A DNA stretch of 64,000 nucleotides from Microlunatus parietis (GTDB lineage Bacteria > Actinomycetota > Actinomycetes > Propionibacteriales > Propionibacteriaceae), in the NCBI RefSeq assembly GCF_013407955.1, contig NZ_JACCBU010000001.1, forward strand, positions 3,100,001-3,164,000, in the 5' to 3' direction. The stretch's first letter is position 1. The number at the start of each line of letters is the position of its first letter. Below the pieces are notes generated by a model. It was not told where the DNA came from. It made no database searches and saw nothing but the letters and a program-made list of their open reading frames with translations. The position numbers and the translations under genes are program-made. Positions 18,107-25,399 of this stretch are shown here, piece after piece.

Positions 18107-18459
18107 GCCGCCAGCGCTTCGGTTGCCGGGACACGGCCGAGGGGCAGCCCGGAGCCGAGGTCGGCCAGGATCGCGTCCCGTTCCGTCCCGGTGGTGCCGC
18201 CCCAGATACCTTGCTCATCGGCCAGGAGCGCCCACGAGAGGCACTGACGGGCCACCGGGCACCCACCGCAGACCCGGCGCGGTTCGAAGGCCGCAGAGCC
18301 GTCCTGCTCATCTTCGGGAAACCAGTCATCCGGGCGACCATCACGGCATGCAGCGCGGCGCTGCCAGGACCCGGAAGCGACCTCGACCAGGACGGCCCGA
18401 TGGTGGGCGAGCAGGCCGGGCAGGAACGGCAGCGGAAGCTGTACCGGCTCGGTGATCAT
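18103..18459 (-). CDS. WhiB-family iron-sulfur regulator
   Basis: A 118-residue WhiB-like protein. The four cluster cysteines are in RRAACRDG, RRVCGGCPVARQCLSWAL, followed by the beta-turn GIWGGTTGTERDAIL, the family hallmark. Such proteins bind a [4Fe-4S] cluster and act with the primary sigma factor. AICE- and phage-encoded WhiB proteins often modulate host or element genes. The ATG at 18459 overlaps the upstream stop codon by one base (TGATG). It is in the middle of the minus-strand transfer operon. Confidence 0.92.
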   Translation of the reverse strand: MITEPVQLPLPFLPGLLAHHRAVLVEVASGSWQRRAACRDGRPDDWFPEDEQDGSAAFEPRRVCGGCPVARQCLSWALLADEQGIWGGTTGTERDAILADLGSGLPLGRVPATEALAA

Positions 18460-18650
18460 CACTTGTCCATCCCGTCAGCGTGCGCGCTCCGGATCAGCCA
18501 GGCCACGACCGGAAACGGCAGCACCCACAGCAGCGCGAGGAAGTTCCCGGACGAGACCTCACCGACCAGCCAGGCCGCGAACACGGCGACCAGAACCAGC
18601 GCCGCCAGCACCAGGCCCGCCACGACGACGACGCGCACCCGGCCGGACAT
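18459..18650 (-). CDS. Small two-helix membrane protein of the AICE
   Basis: A 63-residue protein with two hydrophobic segments, VVVVAGLVLAALVLVAVFAAWLV and LALLWVLPFPVVAWLI, and a short charged tail. No family is recognised. Comparable small membrane proteins accompany the transfer gene in many AICEs and may help spread the element in the recipient (Spd-like role), which is inference. The start codon overlaps the transfer ATPase stop by one base. Confidence 0.65.
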   Translation of the reverse strand: MSGRVRVVVVAGLVLAALVLVAVFAAWLVGEVSSGNFLALLWVLPFPVVAWLIRSAHADGMDK

Positions 18651-20188
18651 CAGGCCACCGCCTGCAGGGTCGGCGCCGCCGAGCGGGGCCGGTAGTACTG
18701 CGCCATCTCGCGGATGTCGTCGTCACTGATCCAGGGGAACCGGAGCCGTACGGCCTCGGGGATGCCATCGACCAGGGCGTAGGCCGTGCCGGGCATGTTC
18801 CGGTCGATCTCGTGACACAGGGCGCCGCGTTCGATGGCGTCCTTGCCCAAGATCATTTCGGTGTCTCCGGCTTCGTTCAGCCGCATCCCGAGCCGCACGG
18901 TGAACAGGCCGCGTTGCGGAACGGCTTCCTTGCGCGGGTCTTGGGTGCACCCGATCACGATGAAGCCGGGTGCGCGGCCTTGGGTGAGGATCCGGGCCAG
19001 CACCGAGGCGATCCGGTCTTTGATCTTGCGGTCGGTGATGTAGCAGGTCAGCGCCGCCATCTCATCGATGAAGATCACATACAGCGGTTCGGCCGGCGTC
19101 GGGATGTGCAGCCGTGACTTGCCCTTCATCTGCTTCAGCCGGTCCGACATCAGCCGTGCCCACCGTTCCAGCGCTTCGGCGAAGTTGATCAGTACGGCAT
19201 CGTTGGCCTTGGCAGCGTCGGGTTCCTCGGTCTCGTCCACCACATCGCCGGTGACGAGCTCGTGGAACATGTCCTCGCCGAACGGGAGCTCGATCAGCTT
19301 CGGATCGATCCCGAGCAGCCGCACCCGGCCCGACCGGATCGCAGGCCCGAGCGCCTTACCGACGTTCCAGATGAACGAGCCCTTACCCGCACCCGTACAC
19401 CCGACGTTCAGAGTGTGATTGCCCAGCAGCGGCAGCCGATACAGGGTCGCGTCCTCGGTCCAGCCGATCGGCAGCGCGGACAGATCGACCGTGTCGGCCT
19501 GGTTCAGTTCGTCCTCGATCGGATGATCAATCGAGGCGACACCATCGCGGAGCGGGTCACGCCGCAGCGCGATCAGGTCAAGCTGTTGCCGGTTCCGGTC
19601 CGGCAGCTTCCGGGCCTTGATCGCCCGCTTGGACTGCCGTTTCCACACCGTCACGACCCGGACGTGTTCCACGTCGAAGGCCTGCGCCAGCCGCGTCGCT
19701 TCCATCGCCCAGTCCGACATCTTCTGACCGCGCAGCACCTGCACCCGTACCCGGTCGGTGTACCGGGAGGACTGGACCCGGCCAAGCTTCGGCAGCCGTT
19801 CCCGGTCAGCCGTGCCCCGGGTCAGTTTCGCCTCAGCCATGCCCGGCTGCCAGAACCGCCGATACACCGCCAGCCGCCGCCACTGGCCACGTGCCGGGCC
19901 GGACACCCACCGCAGGAACGAGTCCGGCGCCTTGCGCTGCCACACGAACCCGCCGACCACCGAGCCCAGGATCAGGCTGATACCGATGATCATCATCGTG
20001 TTCGCGCCCCAGCGGAGCCCGATAGCGACCAGCCCAGCCAGGACCAGCAGCGGCCCGCCGAAGATCGGCGTCGTGCACAGGAACCGGACGAACCGCCCGA
20101 CACCGACCCAGATCACGGCCACGACCTGCAGCCACACCGGGACACCAAGCGACTTCCGCCGCACCTGCACCGCTTCCTTGCGGCTCAT
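18650..20188 (-). CDS. FtsK/SpoIIIE-type DNA transfer ATPase (TraSA/TraB-like)
   Basis: A 512-residue DNA translocase. Two membrane regions occupy residues 18-60 and 64-83. The motor has Walker A GCTGAGKGS near residue 265 and Walker B VIFIDEMAAL near residue 370, then the FtsK-type RAPGFIVIGCTQDPRKEAVPQRG. AICE Tra proteins of this type form hexamers that pump double-stranded plasmid DNA between mycelia. It heads the coupled chain to the WhiB-like gene, the small CxxC gene, rep and xis. Upstream genes 20185-21100 overlap by a few bases, so the whole block is one operon. Confidence 0.92.
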   Translation of the reverse strand: MSRKEAVQVRRKSLGVPVWLQVVAVIWVGVGRFVRFLCTTPIFGGPLLVLAGLVAIGLRWGANTMMIIGISLILGSVVGGFVWQRKAPDSFLRWVSGPARGQWRRLAVYRRFWQPGMAEAKLTRGTADRERLPKLGRVQSSRYTDRVRVQVLRGQKMSDWAMEATRLAQAFDVEHVRVVTVWKRQSKRAIKARKLPDRNRQQLDLIALRRDPLRDGVASIDHPIEDELNQADTVDLSALPIGWTEDATLYRLPLLGNHTLNVGCTGAGKGSFIWNVGKALGPAIRSGRVRLLGIDPKLIELPFGEDMFHELVTGDVVDETEEPDAAKANDAVLINFAEALERWARLMSDRLKQMKGKSRLHIPTPAEPLYVIFIDEMAALTCYITDRKIKDRIASVLARILTQGRAPGFIVIGCTQDPRKEAVPQRGLFTVRLGMRLNEAGDTEMILGKDAIERGALCHEIDRNMPGTAYALVDGIPEAVRLRFPWISDDDIREMAQYYRPRSAAPTLQAVA

Positions 20189-20445
20189 GACCGGTTCACC
20201 TGCTCAAGATCAGCCAGCAGGTCAGGCTGCGACGCCATTGCCTCCCGGGCGGCTTCCTGGACCAGGAACCGGCGAGCCTGCTTGCAGGCCTCGATCAGCC
20301 GATCAAGATCAGCCGGATCGTCAGCCATCAGGCTCGTTTCAGGCCCGATCTTGATCGCGACGAACGTATGACTGACCTGGCCCTTCGGGAACTCCGTGTG
20401 GTCGATCTTCGTCGTCGAGTCGAGGTGTACGTTCAGCGTGATCAT
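20185..20445 (-). CDS. Hypothetical AICE protein (86 aa)
   Basis: An 86-residue acidic protein, MITLNVHLDSTTKIDHTEFP at the start, then a helical half with DDPADLDRLIEACKQARRFLVQEAA. No domain is recognised. It overlaps both neighbours by 4 bases (ATGA type), so it is translated as part of the transfer operon. Confidence 0.7.
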   Translation of the reverse strand: MITLNVHLDSTTKIDHTEFPKGQVSHTFVAIKIGPETSLMADDPADLDRLIEACKQARRFLVQEAAREAMASQPDLLADLEQVNRS

Positions 20446-20702
20446 GCTGCACCTCCGATGTTGATCATGGAATCGTCCTCTCGTTCCATGTGCTGCTGAA
20501 GTTCGTCGGCGAATTCACGCATCACGTTCGCCAGGTGCCGGACCGCTTCCACGTCCAGCGGAGTCACGGTCCGGGTTCCGGCCAGGAAGGTCAGGAAGTA
20601 CCGCGAGGTCCACACCGACAAGATCGGCGGGGCCGTCGGGTAGGACACACACGCGGCCGTGATCGGCGCGGCCAGCGGCACCCGCAGGCTGACCGGTTCC
20701 AT
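20442..20702 (-). CDS. Hypothetical AICE protein (86 aa)
   Basis: An 86-residue protein. The first half is strand-rich with SVWTSRYFLTFLAGTRTVT, the second a helix LDVEAVRHLANVMREFADELQQHMERED. No family is recognised. It overlaps the genes on either side by 1-4 bases. By position it may accompany replication or transfer, which is inference only. Confidence 0.65.
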   Translation of the reverse strand: MEPVSLRVPLAAPITAACVSYPTAPPILSVWTSRYFLTFLAGTRTVTPLDVEAVRHLANVMREFADELQQHMEREDDSMINIGGAA

Positions 20703-21100
20703 TACGCGGCCTGCCCTTCCGGCTTCGCACCCTGACCAGCAGCACGACCCGGCTTCCCGTCCGCCAGCCGCTCAGCCCGCCACGACTCCCGCAGCCCACC
20801 ACCCTTGGTGACGTTGGCCGAGCAGACCAGGTCGACGAACTCCACCGGCGTGAACGCCTTCACGTCCGGCTGAGCATCCGAGCCGGCCTGGACCGGAGCC
20901 GTCACCGTCACGTGCTTGCCGAACGACACCGACTGATACAGAACCTCGACCTCCCACAGCAGCATCCCGGTATCGGCGTCACGGGCCTGCTCATCCGACT
21001 GACGCCGACCGTTCGGCGTGTCCATCCACTCATTCACCGGCGCCACGTTCCCCGTCGCCACCATCTGCTGCCGCTTGCTGTCCACCGCGTAGATCGCCAT
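20702..21100 (-). CDS. Hypothetical AICE protein (132 aa), first gene of the transfer operon
   Basis: A 132-residue protein starting MAIYAVDSKRQQMVATGNVA, with DADTGMLLWEVEVLYQSVSFGKHVTVTAP in the centre and an Ala/Gly-rich tail. Proteins of this pattern are common next to tra in actinobacterial plasmids, but no function is known to me. GAGGAG lies 7 bases before the ATG. The upstream 120 bases hold the repeated TATAGT boxes that should drive the operon. Confidence 0.72.
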   Translation of the reverse strand: MAIYAVDSKRQQMVATGNVAPVNEWMDTPNGRRQSDEQARDADTGMLLWEVEVLYQSVSFGKHVTVTAPVQAGSDAQPDVKAFTPVEFVDLVCSANVTKGGGLRESWRAERLADGKPGRAAGQGAKPEGQAA

Positions 21101-21117
21101 CTCAAGCTCCTCAAGTT

Positions 21118-21153
21118 TAGGGGGTCTAACGTCACTATAGAGGGACTATAGAC
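21118..21153 (-). promoter_or_regulatory. Divergent control region with repeated CTATAG boxes
   Basis: CTATAG occurs at 21135-21140 and again at 21147-21152. On the minus strand this gives two TATAGT hexamers 12 bases apart, either able to serve as the -10 box of the transfer operon. The paired boxes lie one helical turn apart, as expected for a dimeric repressor of the GntR/KorSA or HTH type. No korSA-type gene is present; the neighbouring HTH-SLOG protein is the likeliest binder. Confidence 0.5.
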
Positions 21154-21220
21154 ACAGGTTCGCGGAGAAATCAACAGGGGGGCTAAAGTTGGCCTCTGGC
21201 AATGGGTTGGAGAGGCGACA

Positions 21221-22000
21221 GTGAGCGACCAGGATCTACTGAAGGGCGCTGCGGAGATCGAGGATCCGATCGAGCGCGCCCGCACGCTGAGCCGTCTGCT
21301 CACCCAGTACCAGGCAGCCGTCACCGACGCGTCGAGGATGCGGCGCCAGGCAATCGAGGAAGCCCTCGCCGCTGGCATGACCCAGGACCAGGTGGCGAAG
21401 GCCGTCGGACTCACACCTGGCCGCATCTCGCAGATGCGCAAGGCCGGTGCCCCGAGCCCGGTCATCACAGGTTGGTCGCTGGCAGCCAGCGCCGAACAGC
21501 CCCACCATGTGGCCATCTGCGGGAGCCGGACGGACGATGCCCCCCGCCAGATCGTTGACGCAGCTGTGCGGGCGCTTGCCGGTCTACTTCTCCGTCACCG
21601 GTTCCAGGTCAACCACGGTCCGGTCGGTGTCGGAACAGAGGTCCTGACCTACATCGCCGACAACGACAAACCGCCCGGTCTGACCACAATCGGCGGCATC
21701 ATCGGCCACGCGAACGTAGTCCGCGATGTTGAGTACATGCTCATCGTTGGCGGCGGCAAGGGAACCCTGGTCGAAGCCCACCTCGCGTTATCCGCGAATC
21801 AGAAGATTCTTCCGATGCCGGCCAGCGGCGGAACTGCTGCCCGTGTGTACGAAATGCTGGAGCGCGACCCCAAATACCGGACATGGCTAAGTGATGAGAG
21901 TTTCGCTGCACTCGCTACCGCAAATGCTGACGAGTACGCGCAGATTGTCGAACGTGAGATTACGGGCACGATCCAGGAATCGGGAGAAGTAGATGAGTGA
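21221..22000 (+). CDS. HTH-SLOG fusion protein (AICE cargo)
   Basis: A 259-residue protein with two parts. Residues 30-75 hold a helix-turn-helix, RRQAIEEALAAGMTQDQVAKAVGLTPGRISQMRKAG. Residues 93-240 look like a SLOG (LOG/DprA/TRPM-like) Rossmannoid domain: VAICGSRTDD at the start, HGPVGVGTEV, and GGGKGTLVEAHLA, which matches the LOG-type GGxGT-x2-E site. SLOG proteins bind or cleave nucleotide-derived ligands and are common in conflict systems. It is divergent from the transfer operon, so it may control that operon in response to a nucleotide signal. It overlaps the next gene by 8 bases. Confidence 0.72.
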   Translation: MSDQDLLKGAAEIEDPIERARTLSRLLTQYQAAVTDASRMRRQAIEEALAAGMTQDQVAKAVGLTPGRISQMRKAGAPSPVITGWSLAASAEQPHHVAICGSRTDDAPRQIVDAAVRALAGLLLRHRFQVNHGPVGVGTEVLTYIADNDKPPGLTTIGGIIGHANVVRDVEYMLIVGGGKGTLVEAHLALSANQKILPMPASGGTAARVYEMLERDPKYRTWLSDESFAALATANADEYAQIVEREITGTIQESGEVDE

Positions 22001-22763
22001 CGAGATGACGCGGCCCCACGTGCTCCTAAGCTGCGCGATGTCCATTGATGGATACATCGATGACGCAACCGACCGCCGCCTGTTGTTGTCCAACGATGAG
22101 GACTTCGACCGCGTCGACGCCGAGCGAGCCAAGGTTGACGCCATCCTCGTTGGCGCCTCCACGATCCGCCAGGACAACCCTCGCTTGCTCGTCCGCTCCG
22201 ATGACCGCCAGGCCGCCCGCGTCGCAGCAGGCCTACCAGCCAGCCCGACGAAGGTCACGCTCACCGGGACCGGAAACCTAAACCCCGAATCGAAGTTCTT
22301 TACGGCAGGTGACGTAGAGAAGCTCGTCTACTGCCCCAGCGAAGCAGCGACGAAGACGACCGCGTTGCTCGCCGAGAATTCTTCCGTAATTGTCATCGAC
22401 GCTGGCGAATCACTCGACCTCAGCCGGATCTTGACCGATCTTGCCGCCCGTGGAATTGAGCGCCTTATGGTCGAAGGCGGTCAGACGATGCACACGCAAT
22501 TCTTGACTGCTGGCCTCGTAGATGAGCTGCAACTCGTTGTTGCCCCGTTCTTTGTAGGAAACTCGCAGGCTCCGCGTTTCGTTGCCGATGGCAAGTATCC
22601 ATGGACCTCTGACAATCGCATGGAGCTGGAGGCTGTGCAGCAGATTGGAGGGGTTGTCCTCCTCCGGTACCAGCCCGGCCCGAAGGGGCCAAGGCACGTA
22701 ACCACGCCCTACGCGCCTCGGATTGCAGCAGATCGACTCGAATCCGACCATCCGGCCCCGTAG
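21993..22763 (+). CDS. RibD C-terminal-like reductase (AICE cargo)
   Basis: A 256-residue protein of the RibD_C/pyrimidine-reductase fold: VLLSCAMSIDGYIDDATDRRLLLS at the start, AILVGASTIRQDNPRLLVR, then IERLMVEGGQTMHTQFLTAGLVDELQLVV. This is the NADPH-dependent reductase of riboflavin-like pathways, without the deaminase half. There is no other riboflavin gene here. Coupling to an HTH-SLOG gene suggests that it makes or changes a nucleotide-like ligand, which is inference. GC content and codon use are lower than in chromosomal genes. Confidence 0.82.
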   Translation: MSDEMTRPHVLLSCAMSIDGYIDDATDRRLLLSNDEDFDRVDAERAKVDAILVGASTIRQDNPRLLVRSDDRQAARVAAGLPASPTKVTLTGTGNLNPESKFFTAGDVEKLVYCPSEAATKTTALLAENSSVIVIDAGESLDLSRILTDLAARGIERLMVEGGQTMHTQFLTAGLVDELQLVVAPFFVGNSQAPRFVADGKYPWTSDNRMELEAVQQIGGVVLLRYQPGPKGPRHVTTPYAPRIAADRLESDHPAP

Positions 22764-22853
22764 ACGAGATCGTGCCCCCATACTGCTGATCAGGCGACGC
22801 CGATCAGTCCTGGAGGTGTCGTTGCGGATCGAGTGAGCAAATGGGGGGACAGC

Positions 22854-23828
22854 ATGGCAATACGGACTGGGCCTGGCTATTCAGCCAATCCAACCGACAA
22901 CGTTTATCACTACACGAGTTCCGAAGCTGCGCTACTCGGAATACTCAGCAGTGGCAAGATTCGACTTTCATCGTTCGCGAATGTCAACGATCCGCGCGAG
23001 TCAAAGCGCAATATCAACGGATTCGTGGTGAACACAGATAGTGACATCCAACCATCCGGGCAAGATGGTATGGCTGTGAATCAGTACACAAGGACGTACC
23101 TCGGTACGCAAATGAAGGTAGCGTGCTTCACGCGCGACTACATGACAGATGGATCGATGGCATTTGGTGATGAGCTCACAGGGTGGTCCCATGCTGCGCA
23201 ATGGGCGCACTATGCGGGCCGCCATTCCGGTATCTGTCTTGAGTTTAGCGCTACGAAACTCGAAGACTGCCTACGACAGCAGCTCGCCGAATACGGTCCG
23301 GTCTTCTACGGAGACGTTGAGTACTACCTAGATGAATTTAGCCTTGTGCCAATCTCTGAGGTTCGATACGAATACATGCGAGAGTTCGGTCTTGACGCTG
23401 CCTTGAGTCATTATATCGAAAGGCACTACCAGACCTTGTTCCTGCGGAAACACAGCGATTGGCAGAGCGAGCACGAGTATCGACTCCTCTTTCTAGATCC
23501 AACCGGCTCCATGCATCCGCGCGAACTCGACATTCGCACCGCGCTAACCGGGATCTATGTAGGCCCAGCATTCCAGGAATCGCGCATAAGCATGGTGTAT
23601 GAATTCCAGGAACGATATCCAGATGTTTCCTTTTATCGAATCTATGACGAATCAGATGGACGCCCGGTTCTTCAGCGCATGGCTCGGGAATCTCTGATTG
23701 AGATCCTCGCTCAGCGAAAGCCACCATTCGAGCCTACGAGTACGGGCCCCCTCACTGAACGCCTCGCGCTCCTGCGGGCTGCCGATGCTGCCCGGCTGAG
23801 CAGCCGGTCGGAGCCTCATCCTGGATGA
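22854..23828 (+). CDS. DUF2971 family protein (AICE cargo)
   Basis: A 324-residue protein with the DUF2971 opening NVYHYTSSEAALLGILSSG and RLSSFANVNDPRESK, then VACFTRDYMTDGSMAFGDELTGWSHAAQWAHYAG, ICLEFSATKL, and HSDWQSEHEYRLLFL. The family is uncharacterised and is often found in accessory or defence-associated loci. The ATG at 22854 has GGGGGGA 5 bases upstream; a GTG at 22833 is further from any ribosome site. Its DNA is clearly more AT-rich than the rest of the window, a sign of recent transfer. Confidence 0.82.
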   Translation: MAIRTGPGYSANPTDNVYHYTSSEAALLGILSSGKIRLSSFANVNDPRESKRNINGFVVNTDSDIQPSGQDGMAVNQYTRTYLGTQMKVACFTRDYMTDGSMAFGDELTGWSHAAQWAHYAGRHSGICLEFSATKLEDCLRQQLAEYGPVFYGDVEYYLDEFSLVPISEVRYEYMREFGLDAALSHYIERHYQTLFLRKHSDWQSEHEYRLLFLDPTGSMHPRELDIRTALTGIYVGPAFQESRISMVYEFQERYPDVSFYRIYDESDGRPVLQRMARESLIEILAQRKPPFEPTSTGPLTERLALLRAADAARLSSRSEPHPG

Positions 23829-23888
23829 TTCCGACCTCTCGACGAGCCGATGTTGTGGACCTGTCGAATTGACCTCTCTTAGATTTCA

Positions 23889-23953
23889 AGGGCGGCCCTC
23901 CGGGCCGCCTGCGGCCGGGCGGCGCTCTGGCACGCCGCCACTCTGCCCGGCCG
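23889..23953 (+). terminator. Double hairpin after the AICE cargo genes
   Basis: GGCGGCCC and GGGCCGCC form an 8-bp stem near 23890-23909. A second stem pairs CGGCCGGGC at 23912-23920 with GCCCGGCCG at 23945-23953, with an inner GGCG/CGCC pair. There is no T run. It could terminate the cargo transcript or belong to an origin. Confidence 0.5.
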
Positions 23954-24000
23954 CTCATAACGAGGTCCGGCGCTGATCAGGTTCGGTTCTGACGTCGCGG

Positions 24001-24328
24001 TGCCCCGTCCCCCTCGTAGGACCAGTGTTTGGCCTCCACTCCACGCGTCAAGGGCCACAGACGAGTTCCTGACACCCGCTCCGAAACGCCTTCGTGTCCT
24101 GCTCAGACGGTGTGCCGGCCAAGCGGTGGAGCGGTTCGCCAGCTCATGTCCGTCGACGCCGGATGAGTCAGAGTCGGCAGGTGTCGACCGAACGCGTCGG
24201 GTGTGATCGAGGTTGATCAAGACGGGGCACCAACCGTTTCGGAGCGGGTGTCAGGAACTCGTCTGCTCTTACCCTTGACGCGCTCCGTTCCAGCCAAAAA
24301 CGGGCGCCTACGAGGGGGACGGGGCAGG
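24001..24328. repeat. Long inverted repeat, arms about 90 bp, loop 146 bp
   Basis: The left arm is 24001-24089 and the right arm 24236-24328. Two blocks are perfect complements: TGCCCCGTCCCCCTCGTAGG (20 bp) at the outer end and a 30-bp block at the inner end containing GACGAGTTCCTGACACCC. CGCGTCAAGGG also matches in between. The middle of the arms is diverged. A structure of this size can fold as single-stranded DNA, as single-strand origins of rolling-circle replicons do. Confidence 0.7.
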
Positions 24329-24343
24329 TGTGGCGAGGGTCGT

Positions 24344-24365
24344 TCTAGTCTCAGTTCTAGTCTCA
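24344..24365. repeat. Right-end 22-bp integrase arm-type repeat
   Basis: Identical, in the same orientation, to 14754-14775: two TCTAGTCTCA units separated by GT. It lies about 100 bases before attR. Confidence 0.65.
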
Positions 24366-24461
24366 GTCGCCACCGTTCGCCGACGTTCGGGATGGGAGAC
24401 GACCGACGGCAGCCGAGCCGGTTCACGGTGGGAGTTGTCCGGCCGAACACCCGTTGGCGGA

Positions 24462-24518
24462 CTTGGAAAGCGGGTTGGGTTAACGCCCTCAGGGGTTCGA
24501 ATCCCCTATCCTCCGCCA
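24462..24518 (+). repeat. attR of the AICE (partial tRNA-Ser copy)
   Basis: This is the 3' part of tRNA-Ser(GGA) from the anticodon loop to CCA. It matches attL in 54 of 57 positions, with differences only in the variable loop (TAAC for GCAA). It lacks the acceptor 5' strand and D arm, so it is not a functional tRNA. Confidence 0.92.
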
Positions 24519-24959
24519 ACGCGGGCCAAGCCCTCGACGTGGAACGCCGGATCGATTCGCATGAGTCGCTCCGGCGTTTCCTGTCCAGTCTCAGTTCGGG
24601 GTGGTGGCGCAATTCACTGAGCGGACGATACGACCTCGCATTCGGCGCGTTCTGCCGGTCAAGCGGTCCGTTCGGTGATGTCGAAGCTGCGATGGCGATG
24701 CCACGACCGTTCATCGTGAGGCGCATCGTTGGAGCCCGTTCCGGCGGTCGGTCAGGCCAGCGGAGCCTAGTTGGCGGACTTTCACCGGGGCAGCAGCCGT
24801 GATTCGGCGAGTCCCAGGTGCACTTCCATCGCTGGGACCGAAGTGGCTGATCGTCCAACCTCGTGAGTACGACAGGGTCCGCCTCCCACGCGAGGAGGTA
24901 GCGAGCTTCACCAGCTCCGGCGGTCGCGTTCATCTGCAGCGATCCGATGTCTAGGGTCT
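24519..24959. other. Non-coding flank beyond attR
   Basis: No convincing gene is seen. 24542-24597 is similar to 14711-14766 beside attL: the same hairpin arms AACGCCGG/CCGGCGTT (24543-24578) and the same GTCTCAGTTC. It may therefore be the original downstream flank of the tRNA or the scar of an earlier related element. Open frames on the minus strand here match nothing I recognise. Confidence 0.5.
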
Positions 24960-25391
24960 CGGCGCCCGGCTGAGATCGCGGCGTCCTTCTCCGCGATCAA
25001 GCCGGACATGCGGTGTGGAGAGGTGGGTGTCGAGAATCTCTGGGACGCCCATGCGCGGGCTTCCGAGCTGTCAGCCACACCTCCACCCGTGATCGACGCC
25101 GCTGATCTTGTCGCCGATCCCGAGCAGATGATGATCTTGTACTGTCGCGCGGTCGGAATTCCCTTCCGGGAGGACTCCCTGACCTGGGACACCGGGCACC
25201 GTACGGAATGGCGGCTGACCGATGAATGGCACGAGACTGTTGCCGGGAGCACTCAGTTCTCGGACCCGGCCACCGACTACCCGGCCACCGTGGCCAACAC
25301 GCCGCGCCTTGCGGAATTCAGCGCACACCATGAGAAGTTCTACGAACGCCTGCGCACCGTCAGGCTCACGCCACGAAGCAGCCGTCCCTGA
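24960..25391 (+). pseudogene. 5'-truncated sulfotransferase-like remnant
   Basis: The frame from 24960 reads RRPAEIAASFSAIKPDM, then TPPPVIDAADLVADPEQMMILYCRAVGIPF and a TEWRLTDEWHETVA segment. This is the C-terminal half of the actinobacterial sulfotransferase family, with the usual PAPS-binding neighbourhood RRPAEIAASF. The N-terminal P-loop half is missing, and the frame before 24960 shows no similarity. The break lies close to attR, so insertion or deletion at the element junction probably destroyed the gene. An ATG at 25008 could still start a 127-residue fragment. Confidence 0.65.
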
Positions 25392-25399
25392 TCCTGGAG

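Larger units (their letters stand above)
23829..24461. other. Structured non-coding end of the AICE
   Basis: No supportable gene lies between the DUF2971 stop and attR. The stretch contains two GC-rich hairpins, a long imperfect inverted repeat (24001-24089 with 24236-24328) and the 22-bp arm-type repeat near 24344. This is the only large non-coding block of the element, so it is the best candidate for a replication origin, a transfer locus (clt) or both. Confidence 0.55.
14605..24518. mobile_element. Integrated AICE (pSAM2-like integrative and conjugative element), about 9.9 kb
   Basis: The element is bounded by 57-bp att copies derived from tRNA-Ser(GGA). From the tRNA inward come the integrase, excisionase, RepSA-like initiator, a CxxC small protein, a WhiB-like protein, a small membrane protein, an FtsK-type transfer ATPase and three small coupled genes, all on the minus strand. 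This is the core gene set of actinomycete AICEs, which excise, replicate as rolling-circle plasmids and move as double-stranded DNA. A plus-strand cargo of three genes and a 500-bp structured region follow before attR. The integrase has a frameshift, so the element may be immobile. Confidence 0.9.

Noticed and set aside
24217-24933. A 238-codon minus-strand frame across attR
   Set aside because: It includes the complement of the tRNA fragment, has no recognised domain and has biased composition. It was treated as a shadow.
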